NCBI GenBank assembly: GCA_002786025.1
Contig: NHNW01000041.1
Location: 62,001 to 126,000, forward strand
DNA: 64,000 nucleotides
Source of the DNA: Zasmidium citrigriseum
Taxonomy: Eukaryota; Ascomycota; Dothideomycetes; Mycosphaerellales; Mycosphaerellaceae
Direction of reading: 5' to 3'
The stretch's first letter is position 1. Each line of letters opens with the position of its first letter. Under the pieces are notes generated by a model. It made no database searches and was not told the origin of the DNA. It saw nothing but the letters and a program-made list of their open reading frames with translations. The translations under genes and the position numbers were made by a program. Shown here piece by piece: positions 1-10,500 of the stretch.

Positions 1-365
1 CGCGACTGTCCAATCCCCGGCCTTTGGACCCATGCCGTGCCTTTGAACACCTTGTGACCTAACCGATCCACGGTCTCTTTTCGCGAGATAGTTCCATCAG
101 GCGCAAGGTACGTAACAACTGTATCGTCCTGGAGAATGTCATGATTCGGTTCTAGATGTAATCTGACGAGGACTTCGTCGCGGATATTGAATGTGAGGTC
201 GAACTCGTGCAGGGCGGTTAGCCTGTGATTATGGGTGTTTATTGTCGCATTTTGGACGGTCGAAAGCGCTCCAATGGGGTTTCTGATAGTCGAGCTGGCG
301 CTTGCGAGAGGTGTGAGGATTGTTGCGGCCAGCGAGAGGAGAGTACTTGGGAGAAGCGACTTCAT
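1..365 (-). CDS. Probable fungal ADAM-type zinc metalloprotease, N-terminal part only
   Basis: Only the first 121 codons are inside the window; the gene runs off the left edge. The reverse strand starts with an ATG at 363-365 and stays open. The product begins with a signal peptide (MKSLLPSTLLSLAATILTPL, then ASAS) followed by a segment that resembles the propeptide of fungal ADAM (reprolysin-like) metalloproteases, with the stretches RNPIGALSTVQNATI, LEPNHDIL and HKVFKGTAWVQRPG. If right, the mature enzyme would be a secreted or type I membrane zinc endopeptidase, but the catalytic HExxH domain lies outside the window and could not be checked. The secretory signal and start are clear; the family call is from remembered similarity of the pro-region. 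Confidence 0.55.
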   Translation of the reverse strand, partial: MKSLLPSTLLSLAATILTPLASASSTIRNPIGALSTVQNATINTHNHRLTALHEFDLTFNIRDEVLVRLHLEPNHDILQDDTVVTYLAPDGTISRKETVDRLGHKVFKGTAWVQRPGIGQS

Positions 366-1171
366 GGCGACAAGCGCCTAGGGGTGGAGGGTGGAGCGCC
401 GGACTCTCGCCACTCCCATGCGCCGGCTCAATGTGTGTCGCTTTCGAGGAGAATTCGGGGTCAATATGAACGGGTAGCGAGCGATCTCGAGAATTTCAAT
501 TTGGAAGAGCGAGTGGTGGTGGTGGTGAGCAGCGTAGTAGAGAGTAGAACTAGAGAGAGGCAGTGGAGCAGATGTAGGCGAGACGACGGAGGCTGACAAC
601 GGTAAACCTTAAGTGGCAGGCGCTAAATATGGACGGGTGCCCCGGCCAACAAACACAAAGAAACATGATGGACACACTTCTTCCATGCATAACTGCTACT
701 CTTTACGTTGCCATCGCATTGTTGTCTGCAGCTCGCCTTCTGGAACACCACATTCACCAGCACACGACATGGCAAGACTTGCATAACGGCCCTGTGGTGA
801 AAGCTCGCACCGGCGCTAACACGCACAGCCGCCCTCTTGTGATCGTATCTCGACCAGGCCAAGCTATACCAAGACTCGACAATGGCGTGGATTGCGTGGA
901 CTCTTTTTCGCTCTCTGAGAGTCCGCCAACCAGATCCGAGCCTAAACGATCCGAACGATCTTTGTCTTTTACTTATGTCCGGCCTCCATCACATCATCAG
1001 TCTCGCCTCCTACGTCTGCCATGTGCCATCTTCACTACACCCACTTGCTGAGGGAAGGATTTGCCTAGCCGGGCGAAGTAACTGCGAGTCGTCGACAGCA
1101 CAGCTGCCAAGTCACGTCTAACGTTGGATGCTTCTATCTCTATTACATCTATCATTACTCCTATCATTGCC
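366..1171. other. Intergenic: protease promoter and 3' flank of AAA ATPase gene
   Basis: About 800 bases upstream of the protease start and downstream of the AAA ATPase stop. It holds a purine-rich stretch (GTGGTGGTGGTG near 514-526) and a few short open frames without family resemblance or codon coherence. No RNA gene or repeat was recognised. Confidence 0.5.
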
Positions 1172-4100
1172 TCACGGCGGAGGTGTTGTGGAATCCGGCT
1201 GTCTGACCCTCGCAGCCGACTCGTCCACGCCAACATCTGCCGTGCCAAACCCGTATGACGACTTCTTCCTCCGGCCTTTGCGGTCACCATACTGTTCGTC
1301 GAACTTTCTGATGGCTGTCAGCGAGCTCATGTCCTCGCTGATTGAGGCACTGATCTCTTTTGTGGCCTTCTCAAAGTGTCGAGCTGACAGTACTCTCCTA
1401 TCCGGTAGTTTGAAGGTCTTGTCGTCTTGCTTGCTCGCTGCAAGTTCGTTCTCCTCTCGGACGCACGCCAGCGCCGCTGCGACACTGAGGTTCTTGAGAT
1501 CAGATCCGGAGTATAATGGCGTCTCCTCGGCGAGCTTGCCCAGATCGACCGTGGAGTCCAGCTGCTCATCCTTCAAGTGGATCTTGAGAATGGCCTCTCG
1601 GTCCTTCGCTACAGGCAAGTCGACCAACAGTCGTCGCGGCAATCGTCTGAGCACAGCATCGTCCATATCAAATGGTCTGTTGCTGGCAACCATGATAAAG
1701 ACGTTGTGCAGGTCCATGCCATCCCATTCTCGCAAGAATTGGTTGATGATCTCTCGGTGAGTGTTTCTGTTTCCTGCTGACGATCGACTGCCAAAGATGG
1801 CATCGGCCTCGTCGATGAACACGATGCATGGAGACAACTTCTTCGCCAGACTGAACACAGCTTTGACCATCTTCTCGCCCTCTCCCACGTACTTCTCGTA
1901 GATCTGCGCGCCGCTGATCTCAAGAACTGTCGCCCGAGATTCCTTCGCGACAGCCTTTGCAAGCAACGTTTTACCGGTGCCAGGCGGGCCGTAGAGCATC
2001 AAGCCTGGAAGCCTATCCGCGGCAAGAACACCATACTTGAAGGCATCGGGCCTGAGGAGAGAAAGAGAGGTCAGCGTCTTGAGCGCATCGATCGTCTCGG
2101 GCGGCGCATGCACTTCATTGAAGCCAACTTTGATGTTCTGCGGATCCACGACACCAGGAAGTAGTCTGCTCTCATGTTGGTTGCAGTTCTTTCTCAGCTT
2201 TTCCAGATTCCCACTTCCTTTCTCGGGTTCTGTGCTCGAGGGTATTTCCTGTTTCTGGCTCGTTGCGCTTGCCATTGCGTTCTCCTGAATTCTTCGATCC
2301 GACCAGACGCGGTGAGTTTTGTCGGCTCTTCCAGCAATGAACACGGCCAGTGCAATGTGACTTGCGTTCACGACATCAGATTGAGCATGTACCTGCGACA
2401 GCCCGATTGCTGTGAGGACCAGGCGCTGAACTTGATCGTATGGAAGGACCGTCTGACCGAGAAGCTGACTTCCTGCGAGCTTGAGTTGGGCCTGCGACGG
2501 AGCCGAGAAGAAGTCGACCGAGTCTCCGGGTCGTAGCCGCTGTAGCATACTCTGAATGTGTCGCAGATTGATTTCGAGGATCCTCCGATAGGTGGGCACG
2601 GCTTCGCCAGTTTCTTTGCTGATGTCCTCGGGCTTCAGCTGGATGACATCCTCCTTGGTCATGTTAAAGTAAGGTGGAATTGAGATTGTGCGGAATTCGT
2701 CAAGGCTGTTCTCGAAAGAGCCAAAACGACCACCGCCAACTTCTTGAGCCGTCGTGCCCACAATAATGATCTCCTGTCCACCGCGACGGCGTTTTTGCAC
2801 TACGCGCACGAGGTCACGAACAATCGAGTCGCCCATGCTAGAGCTGCAAATATCCTTCAGGTCCCGTACGTGAACGATGGTTCGCCTTGGAGACTCAGGA
2901 GATTGTGGAGTTGCACGAGACTGCCTTTCTTCGGCTTCCAGCTTCAATGGAGAATTGGCGTCCTTTTCGTTCGCTGTCCCACTGACACGACCTGCGATGG
3001 CGCCCGCTACATCAGGATACCAGCATCCAGGGCTTGACCTCCAAGGTCTCCAGAGCGCCTGGTAGGAGAGATCGGATGCAGTCATGGTCTTCGTGGCGTC
3101 TTGTCCAGCTGATGTATGTGCGAGCCGATGACTGAGCCCATCAGAGTACGACGCTGGTGAAGCCTTTTTCAGCTTTGGGGCATCTAGCAAGCTGTCAAGA
3201 AGCATCCTCAGTTTCGGTTCGTCAAAGCTGCCGTTATCCGATGAGGGCATTGCCCGGAATGGACTGGATCCAGAATCACCACCGGTGGGATGCATCTTGG
3301 TTGTCTGAGCGATGCCAATCGGTATTGCCGTGACATTGATTCTTTGCAAAGCCTTGCTTAGATCCGAACGGCGTTCGAACAGCGCCCTCCGCAGGTCATC
3401 GAGAGTTCTCGGTCTGCCAGCGTTGGCGTCTTCGTGCATGTCGTCTTCCTCGTCAGGTTCATCTTCCTCCGCGTCATCAAACTCGTCTTCGTCCATCGTC
3501 CGTCGATGAGCGGCTTGATTGGCAGTATATCCATCAAATACATCGTATCCTAGTGAAGAGGGAGACCCGGCAAGATCTGACCCTTGTCCAACGTAGTCTG
3601 CAGCAAGGTCGGCGAAGTCGTTAGCATCCAGCCGAATGATGTCGGCTTGCGTGATGTTGGCCAGATCTTCTACAATGTCGTCCATCTGCTCGTGCGAGTC
3701 GGAATCTGGACAATGAAGGGATATGTCAACGCGAGATGCGGCTCTCAATGACTTTAGTTGAGCGTGAGCTGCCACTGTGAACCCTGCTCGTATGCTAGAT
3801 TCTGCCTCGAGCAATGTCCATCGCAGCAGCGAGTGTGGTGTGATCTCGTTGTCTGCGTCCTCCGACGGCGGTGTGATTATTGCAGACGACCGCGCCTTCG
3901 AGGGGGTAGATTTGGCTTGAGAGGACGTAAACTTATTGTCGAAGAAGCCATTATCTAGAGGCTTCTTTCCCGCACTCCCGTCTTCGTTATCTGGTTGTTC
4001 CGTAGGTCTTCCTGGTAGTCCAGGTACCGGCCAGGCCTCGTAGTAGGGGACTACGAATAGAGTATGCCCGGTCTCTTTGTCGACGCATCGCAAGACCTGG

Positions 4101-4510
4101 GCGCTCTTCGCTTCTCGATTTGGCTTCACTGAGTCTGGTTGTAGCTTGACATTGTAATTGATGAACCAATCGGGTATAGGAGGCGGTTTGGGAGGTTTCT
4201 GCTGATTCTGTATTCGTGACCTCCTTGTCTTCCCTGGCCCAGGTTTTGACTCCTCCTCAGTCGTCTTGGTCTCCCCCTGCTTGACTGCTCTTGCAGCATC
4301 CTCGGTATGATGCTTCTGATCGTCCTGTTTATGTTCGGCAGGAATCGAAGGCTCGTGTTCTCCGTTTGGACCGCGTGTGTCTATCGAATGTTGGACACTT
4401 CTACTGAAGCTTCGAACGTGCTGTTGCGCTGGTGCATGGCGCGGGCGTGAGGGTTGACGGACTCGACTGCTGCTGGCCAAGCGGGCGCTCTGACGGGCGA
4501 TTGAACGCAT
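1172..4510 (-). CDS. Large mitochondrial AAA ATPase (Msp1/meiotic-clade AAA domain at C-terminus)
   Basis: One exon, 1,112 residues from the ATG at 4508-4510. The frame stays open slightly further upstream but without another ATG. The N-terminus (MRSIARQSARLASSSRVRQP, then many Arg/Ser) looks like a mitochondrial presequence. Residues about 60-800 are poorly conserved, with an acidic stretch near 350-370. The C-terminal third is a single AAA+ module: Walker A GPPGTGKT at 841-848, Walker B IVFIDEADA with Asp900 and Glu901, and a run of arginines (DAVLRRLPRR) in the arginine-finger region. The module resembles Msp1/ATAD1 and other meiotic-clade ATPases, which extract or remodel membrane proteins. 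The very long N-terminal extension is unlike Msp1 (about 360 residues), so the substrate and exact role are unknown. A matrix or membrane-bound unfoldase is inferred. Confidence 0.8.
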   Translation of the reverse strand: MRSIARQSARLASSSRVRQPSRPRHAPAQQHVRSFSRSVQHSIDTRGPNGEHEPSIPAEHKQDDQKHHTEDAARAVKQGETKTTEEESKPGPGKTRRSRIQNQQKPPKPPPIPDWFINYNVKLQPDSVKPNREAKSAQVLRCVDKETGHTLFVVPYYEAWPVPGLPGRPTEQPDNEDGSAGKKPLDNGFFDNKFTSSQAKSTPSKARSSAIITPPSEDADNEITPHSLLRWTLLEAESSIRAGFTVAAHAQLKSLRAASRVDISLHCPDSDSHEQMDDIVEDLANITQADIIRLDANDFADLAADYVGQGSDLAGSPSSLGYDVFDGYTANQAAHRRTMDEDEFDDAEEDEPDEEDDMHEDANAGRPRTLDDLRRALFERRSDLSKALQRINVTAIPIGIAQTTKMHPTGGDSGSSPFRAMPSSDNGSFDEPKLRMLLDSLLDAPKLKKASPASYSDGLSHRLAHTSAGQDATKTMTASDLSYQALWRPWRSSPGCWYPDVAGAIAGRVSGTANEKDANSPLKLEAEERQSRATPQSPESPRRTIVHVRDLKDICSSSMGDSIVRDLVRVVQKRRRGGQEIIIVGTTAQEVGGGRFGSFENSLDEFRTISIPPYFNMTKEDVIQLKPEDISKETGEAVPTYRRILEINLRHIQSMLQRLRPGDSVDFFSAPSQAQLKLAGSQLLGQTVLPYDQVQRLVLTAIGLSQVHAQSDVVNASHIALAVFIAGRADKTHRVWSDRRIQENAMASATSQKQEIPSSTEPEKGSGNLEKLRKNCNQHESRLLPGVVDPQNIKVGFNEVHAPPETIDALKTLTSLSLLRPDAFKYGVLAADRLPGLMLYGPPGTGKTLLAKAVAKESRATVLEISGAQIYEKYVGEGEKMVKAVFSLAKKLSPCIVFIDEADAIFGSRSSAGNRNTHREIINQFLREWDGMDLHNVFIMVASNRPFDMDDAVLRRLPRRLLVDLPVAKDREAILKIHLKDEQLDSTVDLGKLAEETPLYSGSDLKNLSVAAALACVREENELAASKQDDKTFKLPDRRVLSARHFEKATKEISASISEDMSSLTAIRKFDEQYGDRKGRRKKSSYGFGTADVGVDESAARVRQPDSTTPPP

Positions 4511-4852
4511 TCGATATCGACTTGTAGCAGCGTGTTGTAGTGCTGGAAGACAAACAAGTCTGACCGACCAAAAGTTATGCCGCAAGCATCGGCTTTCGAG
4601 GTGGTCCGTGAGGCTGGCTGCCGAAGATCCGAAGACCTCACTTCACCTCTTTCCTCCAGTCTTCAACCGTCCATCTTCCTCGACGAAATCAGAAGAACAA
4701 CACTGATCGATGAGAAACCCGATGACGAGCCGTGAATGGCTAAGAATCTATATTGACTGCTGCAGGTGAACGCCAGACCTCAAGTCGGCCGCTGCTTTTG
4801 CTCGCCTTCCTCTTCACAACCATCATACTCACAAGATCTTGCCACAAGTCCA
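4511..4852. promoter_or_regulatory. Divergent promoter between AAA ATPase and F-box-like gene
   Basis: A 342-base gap separates the two start codons, which point away from each other, so both leaders and promoters must share it. No TATA box or well-known factor site stands out. Confidence 0.5.
4575..4589 (-). promoter_or_regulatory. Four-codon upstream ORF before the AAA ATPase
   Basis: On the reverse strand ATG CTT GCG GCA TAA lies 64 bases before the main ATG and in a different frame. If it is within the mRNA leader it could lower translation. The transcript start is unknown, so this is only a possibility. Confidence 0.3.
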
Positions 4853-5563
4853 ATGGCCAAGTCCAGCCCTCTACTGGAACTACCAGCTGAGCTCCGAGTA
4901 ACAATATTCGAGCATGCTCTCCGCACTGTCAGATGCAGGAAGCCGCTGATCGTAATGGACTCCGTATACCTCAACTCCATCGTGTCAACTCCAGCGAGCG
5001 CAACGGCGATTCTTCTTACCTGTCGGCTCACCTACAAAGAATGCCTGCCACTTCTATACAACAAGACGATCGAAGTCAGCCTTCGCGGAGAGCAAGATCG
5101 AAGTGTCACGAGAGCATGCCTGACTGATCTGAGTCCTGTCAAAGACTCCGAAATCCTGTCTCGCCTTCGCCATCTCGAGCTGGAGATTTCGTTCGATGGA
5201 AATGACCCCTTGTCAGTATGCAGGGCCGCTGGTCGGCTGAATGTTTTAGCGAAGGAGTTGAACAAGCACGGCAAGCTGAAGACACTGGATCTCGTCTTCT
5301 ATCAGCAGGGTGATTATTATCGGAGCGACAAGACACGAGCCGACTTGCTTCTCCACGAGGCGAGTAATTTGAAATGCGCAAAGCTACTAGGAGTCAGTCG
5401 CAATATGGCATCCAGACATGCCATGAGCACAAGCAAGTGGTCGGCCCTGAGAAGATTGGCCGCGGATTACAGCGAAGTGGAAGGCGAACGATTTCAAGAG
5501 ATATCGCTCGACTATTGGGAGCGCAAGTTCGAGGATGGACAGGATGAAAGCAGCCCACAATGA
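4853..5563 (+). CDS. F-box-like fungal protein of unknown function
   Basis: Single exon, 236 residues from the ATG at 4853 (MAKSSPLLELPAELRVTIFE). The segment LLELPAELRVTIFEHAL has the pattern of the short F-box-like or 2EXR motif found at the N-terminus of many small ascomycete proteins (L-P-x-E-[LI]-R-x-x-[IV]-[FY]). The rest (SILLTCRLTYKEC-like helix, then charged helices) shows no catalytic motif. F-box proteins bind Skp1 and recruit substrates to SCF ubiquitin ligases, but fungi carry hundreds of such degenerate proteins and no substrate can be guessed. It converges with the next gene, leaving 224 bases between the stops. Confidence 0.6.
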   Translation: MAKSSPLLELPAELRVTIFEHALRTVRCRKPLIVMDSVYLNSIVSTPASATAILLTCRLTYKECLPLLYNKTIEVSLRGEQDRSVTRACLTDLSPVKDSEILSRLRHLELEISFDGNDPLSVCRAAGRLNVLAKELNKHGKLKTLDLVFYQQGDYYRSDKTRADLLLHEASNLKCAKLLGVSRNMASRHAMSTSKWSALRRLAADYSEVEGERFQEISLDYWERKFEDGQDESSPQ

Positions 5564-5787
5564 CTCCGCAGAGGTGAGAGGCCATAGCATAATTGATCGA
5601 CTGTTTGAAGCATTCAGCCTGCGGATGCCCCGCTTCACCACCTGAACGCAACACAAGCTGAATTTGAGAACCCAGGGTTAAAGCCTCATCAAAGCAAACC
5701 TTCGCCAGATTCCACGCGCCTTTACCCAGAACGAACACGGGTCAACCCAAATGAAGCAGAGGCGCCTCTCAACCACAACAATCATCA

Positions 5788-6411
5788 TTAAGCATTCCGT
5801 TCAGCGCGCTCCCGCGCAGATTGCTCAGCACGCTCCCTAAGCTGCCTCTGGAACTCCTCGAAATCGTCAGCCTCTTTGTCCAGCTGCGCGAACCGTTCCT
5901 TATAGGTCTCCTGCCTCTGCTCCCTGTACTGGATGAATGGCGGCTCCCATCGTTGATGGATAATCTTCCTCAGACTGGCCCAAGTATTGTCCAAGTCCAG
6001 TGCAACGCACTTCGCAATGATATCGACACAGAAGGCAATGGAGACCATCTTGTACCTTTGCTCTTTATTCTCGGGGCCCTGCGAGTTCCAGAAAAGCAGA
6101 TGGTGTACTATCGAAAGCAGTGCGCTGTGCGCTAGTTTCAGTTTCTCCTTGTACAACCATAAGCCCTCTGCGTCGCTTGGCTCTGCGTTCTTCGCTTTCT
6201 CCCATTCCTCCTGCCAGGCTCTGAGGCGTTCCATCGTCCGTGTGTGTATGGTCAAGCTCATGCTTTGGAAATTGTCACCAAAGGATTCGATTTCCTTCAT
6301 CAGCGCAGCGGTGTCCATGTTGAACGCTTCGCTCGTGCTGGACTCGTCGACTTGATGAGGCTTCTTGCCGTTGCCACCCTTGCCTATCTTACTAGATGAA
6401 CTGGTAGGCAT
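5788..6411 (-). CDS. Conserved-looking hypothetical protein, 207 aa
   Basis: Single exon with ATG at 6409-6411. I do not recognise the family. The first 30 residues are Ser/Gly/Lys-rich and probably disordered; residues about 35-165 are predicted helical with many Trp/Leu/Lys positions (RLRAWQEEWEKA, KLKLAHSALLSIVHHLLFW). The C-terminus is strongly charged and coiled-coil-like (ERFAQLDKEADDFEEFQRQL then RERAEQSARERAERNA). There is no signal peptide or membrane segment, so a soluble helical protein is likely. The codon-sized open frame and coherent amphipathic pattern support coding; function is unknown. Confidence 0.6.
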   Translation of the reverse strand: MPTSSSSKIGKGGNGKKPHQVDESSTSEAFNMDTAALMKEIESFGDNFQSMSLTIHTRTMERLRAWQEEWEKAKNAEPSDAEGLWLYKEKLKLAHSALLSIVHHLLFWNSQGPENKEQRYKMVSIAFCVDIIAKCVALDLDNTWASLRKIIHQRWEPPFIQYREQRQETYKERFAQLDKEADDFEEFQRQLRERAEQSARERAERNA

Positions 6412-6889
6412 TGTCGATTGCTTTGATCGTCAGTGATTCTCGAGTGCTTTGTGGTTGTTATTGTCGCGGGTACTGCTTCTGTTGGCTTGGTTATAGTGTC
6501 TTCGGTGGGTGCATGTCGATGGAATATATCTGTTGATGGAATTTATATGTCGATGAACCGCCACACAAACCGTCGAGGACAAACATGTCTACGGGTAAGC
6601 AGAGCATGCCAGCGTCAGCAGTATCAAGGACATGGTCTGCCCGTCACGCATGGCAATGGTATACACAAATGGTTGATGATCTGATCATTAAGACATTACT
6701 GGTATCTTCTTCTGTCATAGCATACAAAGTCCCTTTCGCTAAACAAACAGCACATCATCAAACTCCAAGCTCTGTTTTCCAAAGTCTCGTGGTTTCTGGT
6801 GTTGGGTTGCTTTATCATACATAGGCTCGAAGCAGCCTAGTGGGTATATTCGTGGATCGCGTGAGTGGGTGAGAGGTCCTGCTCCTTCT
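6412..6889. other. Intergenic: promoter of the 207-aa gene and 3' flank of the MARVEL gene
   Basis: Both flanking genes are on the reverse strand. I saw no additional gene, RNA or repeat; the first 150 bases contain T/G-rich stretches. Confidence 0.45.
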
Positions 6890-7867
6890 CTAGTAGTTGG
6901 TGGCCGTGCCAGTGGTCATGGTATACGGGTTGGCAGTGCCCTGTGGAGCAGTGTAATAACCGCTGTGAGTGCCACCCTGTGGTGCGTAGGCATCCTTGTC
7001 ATACGCAGCGGCGTTGCTGTTGCCAATCGTAGTGCCGGTCTCGTGGCTTGGGCGCATGTCAGGGCCTGGGGCGGCAAGACCTCCAGCGCCCATCTCAGCA
7101 TCCCTGGTGGTGCCCTTTGGCTTGCGTTGCCAGAACTTGCGCTTGCCGAAGCCCGAGGTGTAGTTGTTCGATGGGGATGGGCCATAGCGCTTCTCCTTCT
7201 TGTGGTGACGAACAAGGGCGACTTGCATGCCGGCAGTGATGAGGAAGATGACAGCACCGATAATGGATACCGCAAAAGCCGCAGTGTTGAGTCGGCATGC
7301 AGTGCGTGGGGACACGGCATAGGTCAAAGTCTCGTTGTCTCCAAATCCGAAATCGCCGTCGAAGCCTGAGCTGTCGCTGGATGCTGAGCCAGTTCCGAGA
7401 GGAGTGTGGACAATGCCAGTGCATGAGCTAGCGCCGTGTCTGGTCATGACTGCAATGGCGATCATGCTGCCGAAGAAGCAGATGTCAAGGATCTTGGACA
7501 TGTTAGCAGGTGAAGTACATGAGTATTTTCATGTGACTTACGATGGCCAGGAACGCGAAAGCTGAGATACCGCCCAAGCAGCATGTGAGAACAACGGCGA
7601 AGATGAGGTAAAGGACTGCCGCGCCAGACAAGCCCTCAACTGCTTTCTCCCATGTTGGAATGGGTCGGTCCCTATCGGCGAGAACTGACAGGAAGTAGGA
7701 GTAGATGCCCAGAATGACACCGGCGCAACAGAAGGCCAGAGCGTAGAGGAAGGTCTGGAAGAGACGCAGCGCGCCTGCAAAAGAGAAGGACCAAAGGTTA
7801 GCAAATGTCGTAGACACAATAGCATGGCTTCTGTTCTTCGCTTCTTACCTCCTTTGACGATGCCCAT
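6890..7867 (-). CDS. MARVEL-domain membrane protein
   Basis: Three exons on the reverse strand: 7849-7867, 7542-7774 and 6890-7492, total 855 bases, 284 residues. Donors are GTAAGA and GTAAGT; acceptors TTTTGCAG and TCCAAG; each intron has a GCTAAC branch motif, the second only a few bases before its acceptor. The protein starts MGIVKGGALRLFQTFLYALA and has four hydrophobic segments (about residues 10-35, 48-75, 78-105 and 150-175), typical of the four-helix MARVEL fold, with an extracellular loop (TRHGASSC to PRTACRLN) carrying two cysteines. The C-terminal tail (about 100 residues) is Gly/Thr/Tyr-rich, cytosolic and disordered. MARVEL proteins organise membrane microdomains or vesicle traffic; fungal members of this layout are mostly uncharacterised. 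Confidence 0.85.
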
Positions 7868-9078
7868 GGTAGTGGTTTGTGTTCAGCGATTGGATGCGTG
7901 CGGAAGTAGTGTGCAACGATTAACAAGGCTGTTTGCTGGAGATGAGAAGAGAAGTCGGTCGCGCGTACACGATGCGGTTGTAGTGCTGGTGATGCGAAGC
8001 GCGGGAGATTGCAGGCAGTTTAGTAGTGGTGGTGTGCGACCGGATCTTGGACGGGGGGAGGTACGTCATGCGAGTTGACGCTTTGTCTGCTTCCAAGCCA
8101 AGGTTGTCTGCAAAAGCGCCACATCACCGGCCGATCACACTCTCATCTTCCTTGCTGACTTGGCGGCAGGCAAATTGATGATTCGTCCGCTCTCCCGCGG
8201 AACACAGTCGGCCTGTGCGATCGAGGTTCGCTGCAAACTCAATTGCCCAAATGTTGGCACAGCCACAAGATCCAAGCGGCGAGAAGAAGAACTGAATCGA
8301 CGCTCCTTTTGCTGGCTTCCGCGAGATTTCCTCTGACCTCATCGCCGACGCCATCAACCGCGCCGTACCTGCTGCGTTCCTGTTTCGAGCTCCTTCGAAG
8401 GATCCGGACCAACGCAATGCCTCGATGGGGCTAGATGGACGTTGGAGATGAACGTTGCAGCAGGCTTTCGACGACCTCTCGAGTCTCGACCGACCATCAC
8501 ATCACACCATCATCGCAGCAACACATCACGACTCACGAGCAAGACATCCACCTCGGCGTGTTGCCTGAGCCTTACTGCGTTTGACATGGGCCGTGACATG
8601 GCACCCAAACGAGCCACAACCCACACCGGACGCGACTGGCTGCCACGGGAAATTGCGGTTGTTGCACTCTGCTACGCGCTGTTCTGTTCGACCGCTGTGC
8701 AGACTCTTCAGAAGCTTGCGAGTTCTCTCCACTCCAGAAGTCGTGTCCACATGGTCTCGGTCAAACGCGAAGACACCAAGAATATATAGTTGCAATCCTC
8801 ACACGTTTGAGACGATGAAAAGGAGTCTATAGGCTGCTCACGCGATTGATGAGGGCCATCTTCGACTTTGACCGGAATCCGAAAAGGTGCTCTTTGGACG
8901 GCCATCACAGTCTACTCCATTGATCGCTTTGCAACAGTAACGTCACTCCAGCACCTTGATGGCTGCCAGGTCACTCAACTTGCTCCATTCTAAACACCTC
9001 TTCTCCAAAATGTACAGCGAAGAACACAACCTTCCTCTGTCGTTCTTGGTTTCAGGCAAGACAGCAACATGAAGCAAC
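7868..9078. other. Intergenic: long 5' region of the MARVEL gene and 3' flank of the dehydrogenase
   Basis: About 1.2 kb without a supported gene. A short forward open frame ending at 8789 contains a hydrophobic stretch (IAVVALCYALFCSTAVQTL) but lacks family resemblance and good context, so it is not called. No tRNA or repeat was found. Confidence 0.45.
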
Positions 9079-10500
9079 TCACTTCTCTCCGCTTCCTTCC
9101 ACCAATATTTTTACCTGGTTCTCCTTGTCATTGATCAAAGTCAGGAATCCTTCCTCCAGCACCTCATTCAGTCCTATTCTCTTCGTAATCATTTTGTGGG
9201 CCATGTCTAAACGACCATCAGACAGGGCATCGATCACCTCCTGAGAACAACTCAAGTCAGCATGTTGGCCATTTGACGAAGACGAGAGCCGTACCTGGAA
9301 GTCTGCTTTGACGTAAGTTGCTACACCGAGATATCTTCGTTCTTTGAAAACTAAGTCGTTCGGCCAGAGAGAACACCTGGGATAGTCAGTCCCCAATTTG
9401 AGCTGCTGTCACATTGTTCCGACATCGAACGTACCTCTTCTCCCAAATGGCGATGTTCACATGGGTTCCGCGCGCTTTGAGGGAGTTTACGGCCTGATCG
9501 AGACCGGGCTGTACGCCTGCAGCATCGAACGTTACGTCTACTCCCTTCTTGTTCGTCAACTCGAGACATCTTGCGACAATGTCGTCTTTCGTAGGATCAA
9601 GCACGACATCTGGCGAACGTCTTGTCAGTGGAATCAAGACCTGACTTGCCGATCGCAGACTTACGAGCGCCGAACTCTTTGGCAAACTTCTTGCGAGTTC
9701 CGCTGACTTCTGAAACGATGATCTGGTGGCAGCCGCGAGCGCGAAGAGCTTGGATGACGGACAGTCCAATGGGTCCTCCTCCAAGAATCAAAGCTGTGTC
9801 TGTTCTTTTGAAGGGAGATGAGTTGACGGCATGCCATCCAACCGCGAGTGGCTCGACCAGTGCTACAGACTCGATCAATATCCCACCTTTCCAGGACGGG
9901 ACTGCCTCCACTCACCAGCGACATCCAAGGGTACGTTATCCGGGCAGTTGTACAGCGTGTACTCCGGCACCACGAGATGTTCTGAGAGCCCGCCGCCCCA
10001 GCCGCTGAGCCCAACGAACCCATTCTTCCAACAGCAATTCACAAGCCCATCCTGGCATGCTCCACAATCACCATCGTATATGATTGGAGCAACGACCACG
10101 CGACTGCCCACTTTGAATCTTTCCGACACTCCTTCTCCGACCTCTTCAATGACGCCCGCGAACTCATGGCCGAACGTTAAGGGGACAGTCTCGCCTGTAA
10201 TGGGATGGGGTTTGGATTCGGGGCAAAGCGACGGACCGCCCATATACCTATCCCATCTGTCAGTCACAGAATCCAGATGGTGCATATGCGGGTCTCAGCA
10301 TACTCGTGCAGATCACTGCCACAAATACCACACCATGCTGGCTTGACTTTCACCTGGCCTGGTCCACAAGTCGGCTCAGGAATGTCCTCGAATCGCAGAT
10401 CCTCTTTGCCATGGAATCGCACCGCCTTCATCGTCTTACTGGTCTCCGGCGCTGGTCTATTCTCAACTGCATGATCTCCGTCTTGCATGGTGGCTGGCAT
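9079..10500 (-). CDS. Zinc-dependent butanediol/sorbitol-type dehydrogenase (MDR family)
   Basis: Six exons: 10304-10500, 9916-10247, 9665-9862, 9435-9609, 9295-9376 and 9079-9240; 1,146 bases, 381 residues from the first ATG (357 if the internal Met of MKAVRFHGKEDLRFEDIPEP is used). All introns are 49-80 nt with GT-AG ends. The GroES-like half has the catalytic zinc site CGICGSDLHEYMGGP and GHEFAG, and the structural-zinc region DGDCGACQDGLVNCC. The Rossmann half has GGGPIGLSVIQALRARG. The motifs VEPLAVGWHAV, FDAAGVQPGLDQA and NDLVFKERRYLGVATYV match (R,R)-2,3-butanediol dehydrogenase and related polyol dehydrogenases: NAD-dependent oxidation of secondary alcohols in the cytosol. The precise substrate cannot be read from sequence. 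Confidence 0.9.
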
